Assembly (NCBI GenBank): GCA_020638995.1
Contig: JACKHM010000003.1
Location: 868,001 to 932,000, forward strand
DNA: 64,000 nucleotides
Source: Planctomycetaceae bacterium
GTDB lineage: Bacteria > Planctomycetota > Planctomycetia > Pirellulales > Pirellulaceae
Direction: 5' to 3'
Shown here: one piece after another, positions 34,501 through 42,786 of the stretch
Numbering within the stretch: the first letter of the stretch is position 1
How the letters are laid out: every line of letters begins with the position of its first letter
Program-made: the position numbers and the translations under genes
Notes under the pieces: generated by a model
Told to the model about the DNA's origin: nothing
Seen by the model: the letters and a program-made list of their open reading frames with translations, nothing else
Database searches by the model: none

Positions 34501-35300
34501 ATAGATGGGGCGAGAACCTAGATGACTTGAATCACCAATTAAGTGCTGCTTCGCGTGACCTCTCTTTGACGGACAAACTTGGATGGTATATCGATGGGCA
34601 AGGACAGACACTTGCTGTACTCACCCTGGATGAGGGTACGTCGAACAGCCTTCATAAAGACCAACATGCGTCCACCGATCACCAACATTCAGGACGATTC
34701 GCAATCTCAATTGCTGAGGTCACATTTGAGCAATTCCAAACGGCAAAGGTACCGTCTTGGCTCTCATGGGGATTTGGCCCTAATGCGAAGAAATACTCAC
34801 CCGATGAACGAGGTCCCGCAAATGTTATCACCTGGGCAGCCGCGACAGCCTACTGTGATTGGCTAAGCGAACAAGAGGGGCTTCCGCCGTATTACGGAGT
34901 GGACTCTGATACCGAGTCAGTTGAGCCTCGGGTAGGGTATCGGTTGCCAACTGAGCCGGAGTGGGAGTATGCGTGCAGAGCAGGAGCGGTCACGAAATAC
35001 TCTTTCGGCGATGTGACGGAGTTGTTGGATGAATACGCTTGGTACGAGGAGAATTCTGAAGGCAAAGCACATCGCGTCGGAAGTCTCAAACCAAATCGAT
35101 TTGGACTCTTTGATATGCACGGAAATGTCATGGAATGGTGTCAGATCGCTGATGACCCGCACGCCAAAGGCAACCTCTTTGGCGGATGCTTCGGAGATGC
35201 TGCTGAACGAGTGACTGCCGAGTTCTCGAACAACGCTTTGATGGATCAATTGCTAACTCTTTACAACGTGGGCTTTCGAGTTGCGAGAACCCTTGACTGA
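31530..35300 (+). CDS. Ser/Thr kinase - STAND NTPase - membrane helix - FGE-like domain protein
   Basis: 1256 residues. Kinase about 43-310: LGEGGFGRVYRAFDE, VAIKVPR, LVHRDVKPANILI, ADFGLA, GTPAYMSPEQARGEG; all active residues present. A STAND (nSTAND1-type) NTPase follows: GPSGSGKSSLVKAG at about 391, Walker B LLIVIDQFEQW at about 465 and a helical tail to about 740. One membrane helix (FALMLIFGSLVGWSV, about 795-810). HEAT-like helices to 1000, then an FGE/SUMF1 fold (about 1050-1256): GYRLPTEPEWEYACRAGAVT, FGLFDMHGNVMEWC, NVGFRVART. The usual RGGSF is replaced by FGGCFGD, so catalysis is unlikely. A sensor outside, kinase and NTPase inside. Confidence 0.9.
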   Translation: MNQSRKLSSNQQSDTGDGQGIVDPHDTVRNEPKPNKSLISGLQLPKQIGRYRIEETLGEGGFGRVYRAFDERLKRFVAIKVPRPECVESQADISAYLAEAQLLANLDHPNVVPVFDVGLTDDGLCYVVSKIVEGSNLAERIERERPSHYDSVELISTVAEALHYAHTQGLVHRDVKPANILIDTSGKSYIADFGLALKEDDIGNGSGLTGTPAYMSPEQARGEGHRVDGRSDIFSLGVVLYELLTGKRPFRGENVKKLLKQITSVEARPLRQRDDTIPRELERICLKALAKKASDRYTTATDFAGDLRHFIAATKEKPVASIDKSPIESESHVKVVPKGIQSFDARDSEFFLDLLPGPRDREGLPGSIRFWKDRIEEVDPDETFSVGLIYGPSGSGKSSLVKAGLLPRLGDHVTALYVEASAFDTESRLIRGIQKRYSLPADVELPEAIKSIRQGHRTTPNEKLLIVIDQFEQWLHANRGQLSTKLTEALRQCDGGRVQCLLLVRDEFWMAITHFQDELEVRFVKGESMSAVDLFDTDHTAQVLTRFGQAYRKLPADVGDLSEDQKHFLRKAVDELSHNGKVVCLQLALFAEMMKGRSWSETTLAKLGGLEGLEVTFLEETFCSPSAPPAHRLHQNAARSVLKSLLPDQATFIKGQVRSKRELVEASGYECDSHEFSELLRILQNDTKLLTPCDPDGISGNGPSSVQSRDTYFQITHDHLIPSLHEWLTRRQKETRRGRAELRLQERTQMWVKRQEKRFLPGPLEFARICCFTSRKNWSSDNLKMMKRAATYYAFRFALMLIFGSLVGWSVSRVRESLVADAAAFVRQLTLAADERTVAELLSESGTSRVKLYGNWVIEPLEDALTQPLSNEASPEERSVFLRGQSNAATALTRLGKYDKIWAGFMDSSDRTRRSYLINRYAACGGDPNVLLTYLCSDEDNASIRQGVILALGGFDSKVLPTRHDFVDKLRELYKHDMDPGVHSAALWTLHRWGENLDDLNHQLSAASRDLSLTDKLGWYIDGQGQTLAVLTLDEGTSNSLHKDQHASTDHQHSGRFAISIAEVTFEQFQTAKVPSWLSWGFGPNAKKYSPDERGPANVITWAAATAYCDWLSEQEGLPPYYGVDSDTESVEPRVGYRLPTEPEWEYACRAGAVTKYSFGDVTELLDEYAWYEENSEGKAHRVGSLKPNRFGLFDMHGNVMEWCQIADDPHAKGNLFGGCFGDAAERVTAEFSNNALMDQLLTLYNVGFRVARTLD

Positions 35301-35524
35301 GGCTGAACTTCGCTTAATCCGGAGAAGAAGATAGTAGCCAACTAAAGCGAATCAAGGCTATGTCTCATCTCACGCCTCTTGTCTGGATTTGAAAGAGGTA
35401 TGCCGCGATCGTGTAGTCCACGGGGATAGACCTGCTACTGAACCTCTACCGCAACAAATCGTACGTTCGGTTGCTAATCGAGTGTTCTAAAGACGAACTC
35501 AAGTTCGGTTTTTCAATTCAGCGA
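35301..35524. other. spacer after the kinase gene, no gene seen
   Basis: About 220 bases with no convincing frame, leading into the clamp/AAA+ scar. Confidence 0.4.
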
Positions 35525-35675
35525 CGGATCACGCGGAATGCTTCGCCGCAACTTCGATGAAGCACTCCCAGACGGGTTGTAGATCCCACATTGATCAGCA
35601 TCCAGACAACGATCGGCGGCCCAAAGACTCAAGCGAGGAAACGAATGATTTGGATCAAAGGAATGCTCCTATAGC
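35525..35675 (-). pseudogene. scar: head of a clamp gene joined to the tail of a Ycf46-like AAA+ gene
   Basis: On the minus strand GGAG then TTG opens MIQIIRFLA-stop, nearly the same as the clamp start MIQITRLLA at 28732, including the TTG and ribosome site. Directly after, in another frame, comes RLSLWAADRCLDADQCGIYN then PSGSASSKLRRSIPRDPSLN-stop, matching the last 40 residues of the ATPase at 36926 (RLRDWASGRCLDADVPGIYN ... RRSIPRDPSLN). Differences are spread along both, so this is an old second copy, not a recent duplication. Confidence 0.75.
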
Positions 35676-36029
35676 TAGTGAGTGTTGGTCATGCGTTCAG
35701 CAGATCAGACTTCGACGATTGTCTTACCACGAGGTTTGATCGAGGAGTGCCATCTGTGATCCAACACGACCGGAACCGCCCGCAGTGCTAACATTTGACG
35801 TCGATATACGCCTCGCCATCGAAGTCAACATGCACTCTGGTCCGGTTGGGCTCATGCCAAAGGCGACGACGAGTGGTTTACCTGGCATTGGAACACCCAA
35901 GAATCGCAAACCGCTCTGAGACTTCGCAGGGCGTTTTAACCGTCTTCGTATTCATTACAGCGGCACGTAGCTGGGCGTCAGATGAATGTGCTTACGCCTT
36001 CGGCTACTGCACTCTTCTTATAGAGCGAC
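35676..36029 (-). other. decayed stretch with a short coding-like remnant
   Basis: No complete gene. Around 35790-35875 the minus strand reads RRLWHEPNRTRVHVDFDGEA then YIDVKC-stop without an initiator, as in a gene tail. The rest shows no signal. Confidence 0.35.
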
Positions 36030-36683
36030 CTAGTCGAATCCCCAGCTCACGATCAAGTCGTTGCCGTCGTAAGGAGGATAGTTGTGAGGATTCCAGATAT
36101 CCCACTGCCAGTGTGAGCCCCAGTGACGACCGTGAATCTTTGCTCGTTCCTCATGCCCCTGGTGCAACTGATAGTACTCACCATTTGAGGAACCTCGCGG
36201 TAGGTAGTTGACCTCCCACTGATCTGACCGGTTTCGGATAGTTACTGCACTGTATCGCACATCATCGACGTTGCACGCGATCATAACTATGCTTTGTCCG
36301 ACACTGATCTTCTGCACGTACCAACGGTCATCCCAGAGATCTGTCCGCCGCGAAGCCCTGGCCGCTGCCCAATACCAATGGCTCCACCGCCTCTTCCAGT
36401 CCTCCAATTCAGCCCCGCTTTGATGACTTGGCCAGTCGTTGTCGACAAAGGTACGGAACATTAACTGCTTGTGATCGCCGGAACGGTAGAACCTATGGTC
36501 AGGATGTTCCAAAGGGCCATCAGGGACACGACCGTGACCGAATGGGATGGTCAGTAGCGGCGGTCCAGAATCCGCTGGATGTAGCTTGGCGATTTCCTCG
36601 ACCGCCCGTAAGTCCTCACCGCAGAGTTCGGCAGTTTCTGCATCACCGGTTTCTCGAAACTCTTGGCGAATACTGTCCTTCAT
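36030..36683 (-). CDS. hypothetical Trp/His-rich soluble protein
   Basis: 217 residues; strong ribosome site GGGAGG. Helical start (MKDSIRQEFRETGDAETAEL), then a Trp-rich segment LEDWKRRWSHWYWAAARASR, a strand pair GQSIVMIACNVDDVRYSAVT and the end GRHWGSHWQWDIWNPHNYPP. Unlike the other inserts it lies on the minus strand, directly downstream of the ATPase with a 240-base gap. No family recognised. Confidence 0.6.
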   Translation of the reverse strand: MKDSIRQEFRETGDAETAELCGEDLRAVEEIAKLHPADSGPPLLTIPFGHGRVPDGPLEHPDHRFYRSGDHKQLMFRTFVDNDWPSHQSGAELEDWKRRWSHWYWAAARASRRTDLWDDRWYVQKISVGQSIVMIACNVDDVRYSAVTIRNRSDQWEVNYLPRGSSNGEYYQLHQGHEERAKIHGRHWGSHWQWDIWNPHNYPPYDGNDLIVSWGFD

Positions 36684-36925
36684 GAGAAGCCTCCCTTTCT
36701 CTGTTACGTATGTCGAGCGTCGAGCTGTCCGCGAACCACTGGACTCCGTTTCTCATTCATTCGTGGTCGTTGGCTTTGCTGGCTACCGTAACGGCCATGG
36801 CGGCTTCTGTAAACTATTGAGGTAGTCTTCGCGGTAATTACAACAATACGTCGCCGGAGGAGAACGCGGAGAATCGACCGTCGTGTCATGTACAGTCAGT
36901 GATGCTACGGCTTACCAGCAGATTG

Positions 36926-38422
36926 TCAGTTCAACGACGGATCACGCGGAATGCTGCGACGAGCCTTGGCCTGCTTGTTACCAGACGGGTTGTAGATCCC
37001 CGGCACGTCAGCATCCAGGCAACGGCCCGAAGCCCAATCACGCAAACGGGTAACCGATTCAGCGGCGGTAACAGCAACCGGCACGACATTCTGAGCAGCT
37101 TCAACTAGTGAGATATCAAGTAAGGCCGCCAATCGGCAACAACTGCGAATCTCGGCACCGGTCCAATCGGTTGTCTTGGGCTTCGGCTGGTCAGCATCAA
37201 GCTCGAACAGGTTCAAGCAGATATCCCAGATCTTGCCCTTCTGGGTCGCACCCGGCAGATCGAGGAAAAACACGCCGTCAAAGCGTTCAGCTCGGCTGAA
37301 CTCTGGAGGAAGTTTACTAGAATCGTTGCACGTCGCGACCACGAACACATCGCTCGTGTGGTCGTTCAACCAACTCAAGAACGAGCCGAACAACCGTGCC
37401 GACACGCCACTGTCTGTCTGACCAGAACTCGCAACACCTGCGAGTGCCTTTTCGCATTCATCCAGAAACAACACACAGGGCTGCATGGCGTCCGCGATCT
37501 GCAACGCTTGTCGAATGTTGCTCTCCGTCTGGCCGACTAACGATCCCATCAACGAACCGATATCGAGTGTCAGCGTTGGCCTGCCCGTTTCATTACCAAG
37601 ACTCTTGGCGAATTGGGATTTGCCGCAGCCCGGAGGGGACAACAGCATCACGCCGCGAGGACGTTTGAGTGCGTTGTGGTGTCCTTGATTTCGCATGGCC
37701 CGCGTACAGAACGACTTCAACGCATCCAGGCCACCAAGATCATCAAATGTTTCGCTGCCACGGTGCAGTGACACCAGACCGCTTTTCTTTAGCATCTGGG
37801 ACTTCAGCTCCCAAATTGCCTGCGGACGAATGGCCTGTTCACGGACCAGCGACAGACTGAATGCGGATTCGGCTTCGCAACGGGTCATCCCACTCGCCGC
37901 GTCCAACACTGTGGCCAGTTCCTCGCCCGCTGGTAGTTCGCCGACTTCGGTCGCAATGCTACGGGCCAACTCTTCAAGTTGCTCGCGGCCTGGCAGCTCG
38001 TGTTCGATGACGACGATCTGCTTTTCGAGTTCGGTTGGCACCTGAACAACCGGCGACAGAATGACAATGAAGGTACGGTTTTGTTTGCCTTGAACGATCT
38101 GGTGCTGAAGAGCTTGGACGATCTCGGCACTATTCATGAACCTGTGAAAGTTCTGCAGAACCAGAATTGCCGAGCTGTCTGGTGAAGCCAGCGTGTTGAT
38201 GGAACGAATCGCGGCCAGTGGGTCGGAGCCGGTTGATTCGGCGTCGTCGCTCTGGCCAGAAACTTGCAGACCTCGGGCAATGTCCCAGGTTGCGAGTCGC
38301 CAGTTTTCATCGCGGCAGAGCTGGGCGACTTCGGACAACGCGTCTTCGTGTTCGTGGGATTGAATCCATAGCCCGGTAAAACAGGCGGCGATGTATTCAC
38401 GCAAGCTATTTGATAGAGTCAT
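36926..38422 (-). CDS. Ycf46-like AAA+ ATPase
   Basis: 498 residues from the ATG after AGAGGC. N-terminal Ycf46-type domain (1-215) with SLREYIAACFTGLWIQSHEH, LATWDIARGL and ILVLQNFHRFM; then the AAA+ core: FDDLGGLDALKSFC, GVMLLSPPGCGKSQFAKSLG (Walker A about 262-270), LVGQTESNIRQALQIADAMQ, VLFLDECEKAL (Walker B), VFVVATCNDSSKLPPEFSRA and the RFDGVFFLDLP arginine/sensor region. Ycf46 is a plastid/cyanobacterial family of unknown role. The last 40 residues are repeated in the scar at 35.5 kb. Confidence 0.85.
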   Translation of the reverse strand: MTLSNSLREYIAACFTGLWIQSHEHEDALSEVAQLCRDENWRLATWDIARGLQVSGQSDDAESTGSDPLAAIRSINTLASPDSSAILVLQNFHRFMNSAEIVQALQHQIVQGKQNRTFIVILSPVVQVPTELEKQIVVIEHELPGREQLEELARSIATEVGELPAGEELATVLDAASGMTRCEAESAFSLSLVREQAIRPQAIWELKSQMLKKSGLVSLHRGSETFDDLGGLDALKSFCTRAMRNQGHHNALKRPRGVMLLSPPGCGKSQFAKSLGNETGRPTLTLDIGSLMGSLVGQTESNIRQALQIADAMQPCVLFLDECEKALAGVASSGQTDSGVSARLFGSFLSWLNDHTSDVFVVATCNDSSKLPPEFSRAERFDGVFFLDLPGATQKGKIWDICLNLFELDADQPKPKTTDWTGAEIRSCCRLAALLDISLVEAAQNVVPVAVTAAESVTRLRDWASGRCLDADVPGIYNPSGNKQAKARRSIPRDPSLN

Positions 38423-38455
38423 GAGCAAAGCCTCTCAGGAAAGGGAATATGCGTT

Positions 38456-38965
38456 ATGGTTGGTGAACAAGACTTCAAGCTCTGGCAAAAGGCGATTTCG
38501 TTTGCCGCACGACAGCACTCCGGGCAGCTTCGCAAGGACGAGCGAACGCCGTACTTTGCTCACCCCGTGCGGGTCGCTATGACCGTGCGTGACATCTTTG
38601 AAGTTAGTGACCCGCAAGTGCTTGCCGCCGCGATCCTGCACGACGTCATTGAGGACACGACCACCGACTACGATGATTTGTTGCAAGAGTTTGGACACAA
38701 CGTGGCAGATCTCGTGGTGTCGCTGACCAAAGATTCCCGATTGCCAGAAGAGGAACGGGAAGAACGATACGATGCCGGGCTCACCCAAGCACCGTGGGCG
38801 GCTCGCCTCATCAAACTGGCTGATGTCTTCGACAACTACTCGGACGCTCGCAACGATTCCGAGCGGGCGAAGGTCGCGGCAAAGGCGAAGCGAGCGATTC
38901 AGTGTGCCGGAGATGATCCACGACTTCAAAAAGCCGTCGCTGTCGTCCAAGAGCTGATTTCATGA
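38456..38965 (+). CDS. HD-domain phosphohydrolase (RelA/SpoT-hydrolase-like)
   Basis: 169 residues. FAARQHSGQLRKDERTPYFA HPVRVA is the ppGpp-hydrolase/MESH1-type start, AAAILHDVIEDTTTDYDDLL carries the HD-ED metal motif, and RLIKLADVFDNYSDAR the second set. MESH1-like enzymes act on ppGpp or NADPH phosphate. First gene of a plus-strand run with epimerase, cupin and SDR, which are tightly spaced (31, 10 and 37 bases). Confidence 0.85.
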   Translation: MVGEQDFKLWQKAISFAARQHSGQLRKDERTPYFAHPVRVAMTVRDIFEVSDPQVLAAAILHDVIEDTTTDYDDLLQEFGHNVADLVVSLTKDSRLPEEEREERYDAGLTQAPWAARLIKLADVFDNYSDARNDSERAKVAAKAKRAIQCAGDDPRLQKAVAVVQELIS

Positions 38966-38996
38966 CCATTCCATCTCGCTACAGGAAAGGAAAGCG

Positions 38997-39896
38997 ATGC
39001 GGGTCGCATTAACGGGAGCTACGGGATTCATTGGTCGCTACCTCGCCACACATTTGGCCGAGCAGGGGCACCAGCTTCGTTGTTGGTGTCGGGCGTCCAG
39101 CAATCGAGGTGGCTTCGAGCACATCGGCAATCTGGAGTGGATCGAAGGCGACCTAGGTGATCCCGAAAGTGCCAACGCGTTGGTGGACGGCTGCGATGCT
39201 GTTGTACACGCGGCACTCTACCGACCAGGCATCGGGTTTCGCGGTGCCGAAGGTGACGTGATCGAGTTTGTCCAGAAGAACGTGGTCGGCACTCTGATGT
39301 TGATCGAGGCGGCTCGACGGGCCAGTGTGGGTCGCTTCGTCTTTATTTCAACCTGTGCCGTGCATGAAAAGATCCTCGACGACCGACCGCTCGACGAGGC
39401 CCATCCGCTCTGGGCGACGAGCCACTACGGAGCCCACAAGGCAGCCATCGAGAAGTTCGTTCACAGTTATGGTCTGGGCGGCGGATATCCGATCTGTGCT
39501 CTGCGGCCAACAGGCGTTTATGGCGTGACCAGGCCGATCCAACACAGCAAGTGGTTTGACCTTGTTTCGGCAGTCGTGCGTGGCGAGACGGTGCAATGTT
39601 CACGCGGGGGGAAAGAAGTCCATGCCGCTGACGTAGCCAGGGCCGTCGGTGTTTTGCTGAGGTCAGACGGAATCGCCGGAGAAGCGTTCAATTGTTACGA
39701 CCGTTACGTGTCGGAGTTGGACGTGGCTACGTTGGCGAAGGAATTGTCTGGCAGCAAGAGCCAGATCATCGGCGAGCTCAAGCAACCGAAACACCAAATC
39801 GTCACCGACAAGATTCGTGCTCTCGGGATGGAGTTCGGTGGAGAGAAGTTGTTGAAAGGCACCGTGGCCACCCTGGTCGACGGTGTAAGGAGCTAG
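38997..39896 (+). CDS. NAD-dependent epimerase/dehydratase (extended SDR)
   Basis: 299 residues; ribosome site GGAAAGGA. Rossmann motif MRVALTGATGFIGRYLATHL, EGDLGDPE, VVHAALYRPG, catalytic FISTCAVHE and YGAHKAAIE (the YxxxK pair). The C-terminal half, with ICALRPTGVYG and EVHAADVARAVGVLL, binds a sugar or similar substrate. Likely acts on a nucleotide sugar or a polyol with the cupin and SDR products downstream. Confidence 0.9.
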   Translation: MRVALTGATGFIGRYLATHLAEQGHQLRCWCRASSNRGGFEHIGNLEWIEGDLGDPESANALVDGCDAVVHAALYRPGIGFRGAEGDVIEFVQKNVVGTLMLIEAARRASVGRFVFISTCAVHEKILDDRPLDEAHPLWATSHYGAHKAAIEKFVHSYGLGGGYPICALRPTGVYGVTRPIQHSKWFDLVSAVVRGETVQCSRGGKEVHAADVARAVGVLLRSDGIAGEAFNCYDRYVSELDVATLAKELSGSKSQIIGELKQPKHQIVTDKIRALGMEFGGEKLLKGTVATLVDGVRS

Positions 39897-39906
39897 GAGC
39901 AACAGA

Positions 39907-40260
39907 ATGACCACGAAGCTCCAAACGCTGGTTCGGCATGAAGGTGAAGCTCCTCGCGAGCGAAGTACGTGCGGCTGGCGAGATCGGTTGATAAGCCGTG
40001 AAGATTCCGACGTGGCCGCGTGGGTTCACGCCGTCGACATCGATGGAGCCCGCGAGCACTACCACAAACGTGGCACCGAACTTTATTACGTGCTCGATGG
40101 CGAAGGGACGGTCATGCTGGACGGCGAGCTGCATCCTGTTCGCAAGGGCTCCATCGTGCAGATCCCGCCAGGAGTCGTGCATGGAGCCAAAGGGAAGATG
40201 CGAGTGCTGGTGATCGGCATTCCAGACATTGCCGATGACGATCTGTTTTATCCTGAGTGA
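39907..40260 (+). CDS. cupin-domain protein
   Basis: 117 residues. Single double-stranded beta-helix: AREHYHKRGTELYYVLDGEG with the two metal histidines and glutamate of motif 1, and GSIVQIPPGVVHGAKG with the histidine of motif 2. Such small cupins are isomerases, dioxygenases or sensors. Part of the epimerase-cupin-SDR run. Confidence 0.85.
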   Translation: MTTKLQTLVRHEGEAPRERSTCGWRDRLISREDSDVAAWVHAVDIDGAREHYHKRGTELYYVLDGEGTVMLDGELHPVRKGSIVQIPPGVVHGAKGKMRVLVIGIPDIADDDLFYPE

Positions 40261-40297
40261 TCAACGAGCGGTACTAGATTGGGCGAGGAGTCGGCGG

Positions 40298-41044
40298 ATG
40301 GATCTTGGACTGTCTGGAAAAACAGCACTCGTTACTGGAGCGTCGAGCGGCATTGGAGCCGCCACGGCTCAGCTTCTGGCCGAAGAAGGTACCAATGTCA
40401 TCGTCAGTTATCACAGCAATGAAGCTGGGGCGGCACGTACGGCGGACGCGATTCGAGATCTGGAACGAGAGGCATGGTTGTGCCAGATGGACATGACGCA
40501 AGACAAAGAAGTCGAGAAAGCAATTGCGGCGTTGCCGGACGATGCACGACCACTCGATGTGCTTGTGCTCTGTGCCGGGGAAGCCACCTCGATGCCGTTT
40601 GGCGAGCTGACGCCTGCCGAGTGGAAACGCATTGTCGATGTCAATCTGAATGGCACCTTTAACGTACTGCACACGGCCAGACACTTACTTAGCGACAACG
40701 CGGCTGTCGTGATCGTAGCCAGCGTCGCCGCTCACACCGGCGTTCCGCATCACGCTCACTACGCTGCCGCCAAAGCAGGTTTGGTCAATCTAACCAAGAG
40801 TGCTGCTCGGGCTTTGGCACCAAAGGTCCGTGTTAACTGCGTCGCACCGGGAATGACACTCACCGAGATGGGACAGCAGACGGCTGCCAGCTTACCGCCA
40901 GACTACGCTGAGAAAAAGTTACTCGTGGGGAGATTCGCCGAACCGCGAGAGATTGCCCAAAGCATTGTCTTTCTGGCTAGTGACGCATCCCAGTTCGTGA
41001 CGGGAGCAACGCTCGATATCAACGGTGGGCGGGACTTGCGATGA
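40298..41044 (+). CDS. short-chain dehydrogenase/reductase (FabG-like)
   Basis: 248 residues from the ATG after GAGGAG. GKTALVTGASSGIGAATAQL (cofactor loop), LVLCAGEAT (NAG-like), VVIVASVAAHTGVPHHAHYA AAKAGLVNLTKSAAR with the Ser-Tyr-Lys set, VNCVAPGMTLTEM and the usual end FVTGATLDINGG. Classical SDR. The exact keto substrate is not readable. Last gene of the run; the next begins 54 bases later. Confidence 0.9.
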   Translation: MDLGLSGKTALVTGASSGIGAATAQLLAEEGTNVIVSYHSNEAGAARTADAIRDLEREAWLCQMDMTQDKEVEKAIAALPDDARPLDVLVLCAGEATSMPFGELTPAEWKRIVDVNLNGTFNVLHTARHLLSDNAAVVIVASVAAHTGVPHHAHYAAAKAGLVNLTKSAARALAPKVRVNCVAPGMTLTEMGQQTAASLPPDYAEKKLLVGRFAEPREIAQSIVFLASDASQFVTGATLDINGGRDLR

Positions 41045-41098
41045 AGTCGACACCGATCACAACGCTATCTGTTCCGGGGACAATCTGGGGATGTGGTT

Positions 41099-41764
41099 AT
41101 GTCAAGACGTGATGACGGAGCTGGCCTGATCTTCAGGGGCTTTGATTGTCGAGACGTCGGAGTCTGCAGCACCTGTGGCGAACTCTTCGGACCGTGTCGC
41201 GAGATTGGCGTTGCCGGTGACCAATGTCGGCAGCTTGAACAACTGTGTGCTTGCGAGAATGGGCGAAGAGATCAACCCACGTGGGAGCGATTCGACTTCA
41301 ATGAAGTAGTTACACTCTGTCGGTGTTGTCGCGGCGTGCCGCTACAAAGTGGCACAAGATGGTCTGTCTGGTTCTGCGAGTCGTGCAAACGGCGAGTTCT
41401 GGCGGTAAACGACATCTGCGAGTCCTACGTCATCCCGATTGGTCGCCATTCGATCATGGCGTCGAAGTACCGCACTGGTGCTATCGTGAAGAGCACGCTC
41501 CGTATTCCGAAGTTGAGATCGACCCTGCAAGACATCAGTCATCGAACTGAAACGCTGATCACGCATGCATGCCAGACGACGCTTCGTATTTTACAAATAC
41601 TAGACGGTCAACTGCCGTGTACTCCACTTAGTGAGTATTTGGATGCCGTACGGCGATTGCCCAATCATCAGCTGGAAAGTTTCGCCGCACTTTGTGACAC
41701 GATGGGCGTTCCGCGTGCCGTGGTCAGAAAGGCCAACATCGAGTCGGGTGCTCAAGACGAGTGA
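41099..41764 (+). CDS. cysteine-rich (zinc-ribbon) hypothetical protein
   Basis: 221 residues. The first 105 hold four CxxC-like pairs (VCSTCGELFGPC, LCACENG, LCRCCRG, FCESCKRRVLAVNDICESY), a layout of two zinc ribbons. The rest is helical (STLQDISHRTETLITHACQT, ESFAALCDTMGVPRAVVRKA). No nuclease motif is evident. Family unknown; possibly a nucleic-acid-binding cargo protein. Confidence 0.65.
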   Translation: MSRRDDGAGLIFRGFDCRDVGVCSTCGELFGPCREIGVAGDQCRQLEQLCACENGRRDQPTWERFDFNEVVTLCRCCRGVPLQSGTRWSVWFCESCKRRVLAVNDICESYVIPIGRHSIMASKYRTGAIVKSTLRIPKLRSTLQDISHRTETLITHACQTTLRILQILDGQLPCTPLSEYLDAVRRLPNHQLESFAALCDTMGVPRAVVRKANIESGAQDE

Positions 41765-42051
41765 TTCGGCAGAGAGCCGAGGATATAGAAACCGTAGTGC
41801 TTCGGCGTGAGCCGACGAATTCATCGGGGCTCTATATTGCTGATCGTCTGGTTCGGCCGGTACACTCATTTTGCTGATGGCAACGAGTGAGCAGTGCAGA
41901 GACGGTGATGCTAGATGGCACAGCTGTTCCAACAGACGAACGTGGCGGCAATCGTACCTCGTCAGGTATCGTGCATGGTGTGTCGCGTAAGATTGAAGCG
42001 TCACGCATTTCCGGCGACGGTACGTGATAGCAATTATCCGAGGACAATCGC

Positions 42052-42786
42052 GTGAGCGAAGCACACTCCACAGACCGCCAACTGCTCGACATGTTCGAGG
42101 CATTCTGCGAGCAGGCGAAACCGGCCCTTGAGCAAGCCAAGCCCAAGCCACCGGCAGATGGGTTTCGCAGGTTTCTGAAGGCGGCTGAACCGCTACTCCT
42201 AGATTCTGTTTCCGCACGGCTACCCGCGATTCAAGAAGCCCTACGTGACTTGAAGCCGTGGCTACTTGATGAACTCCTCGACATCCTGGATGTCGCACGC
42301 GTCACTGCTTCTGAAGATCCCTATACGGAACTAATTGCCTGGGCGATCAGTCCATCAGTGAACTCGGAGCTCGCTGTCGCCTGTCAGCGAGCGTGGCTGG
42401 GGGCACTCGGCGTTGAAGAAGCGGTTGTGAACGATCCGGTAGATCCAATGACGCAATTCTCTACCGACAGTGGAATACCGGATCTCGTCCTCGCTTATCA
42501 GAACTTATTGGTGATTGTCGAGGCGAAAACCCGTAGCGAAGAACACAAAGCTTCAAACACACGCTTGATGCAAACTAAAGCGTACCCTTCTGCCGTTCGC
42601 CGTCGTCTAAACAAGTCGGATGACTTTCCGACAGCAATGGTGTTTCTAACTACTGACCGGGGCGTGGCAGCAAATGGCGATGCGATCAGAGCGAGTTACT
42701 TTGAATTTGCAATCGCAGTGGCACGCACCCTAAATAACATGGAAGCTTCCGAAAGAACAAGGACGCTAGAACGATATACAAGTTGA
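42052..42786 (+). CDS. PD-(D/E)XK nuclease-like protein with a frameshifted C-terminus
   Basis: 244 residues from a GTG. Helical N-terminus, then DPYTELIAWAISP and the catalytic motif GIPDLVLAYQNLLVIVEAKT (Asp144, Glu157, Lys159), then QTKAYPSAVRR and an AMVFLTTDRGV strand. This is the PDDEXK_4-like restriction fold. The frame stops at 42786, but the next 55 codons in frame 3 continue a good protein (see 42774-42944), so the reading frame is broken by a -1 shift between 42738 and 42786. Confidence 0.7.
   Translation: MSEAHSTDRQLLDMFEAFCEQAKPALEQAKPKPPADGFRRFLKAAEPLLLDSVSARLPAIQEALRDLKPWLLDELLDILDVARVTASEDPYTELIAWAISPSVNSELAVACQRAWLGALGVEEAVVNDPVDPMTQFSTDSGIPDLVLAYQNLLVIVEAKTRSEEHKASNTRLMQTKAYPSAVRRRLNKSDDFPTAMVFLTTDRGVAANGDAIRASYFEFAIAVARTLNNMEASERTRTLERYTS

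Noticed and set aside
25638..35300. FGE domains as targets of a diversity-generating retroelement
   Set aside because: The lectin-like fold would fit, but no reverse transcriptase (YxDD) or template repeat is visible in the window.
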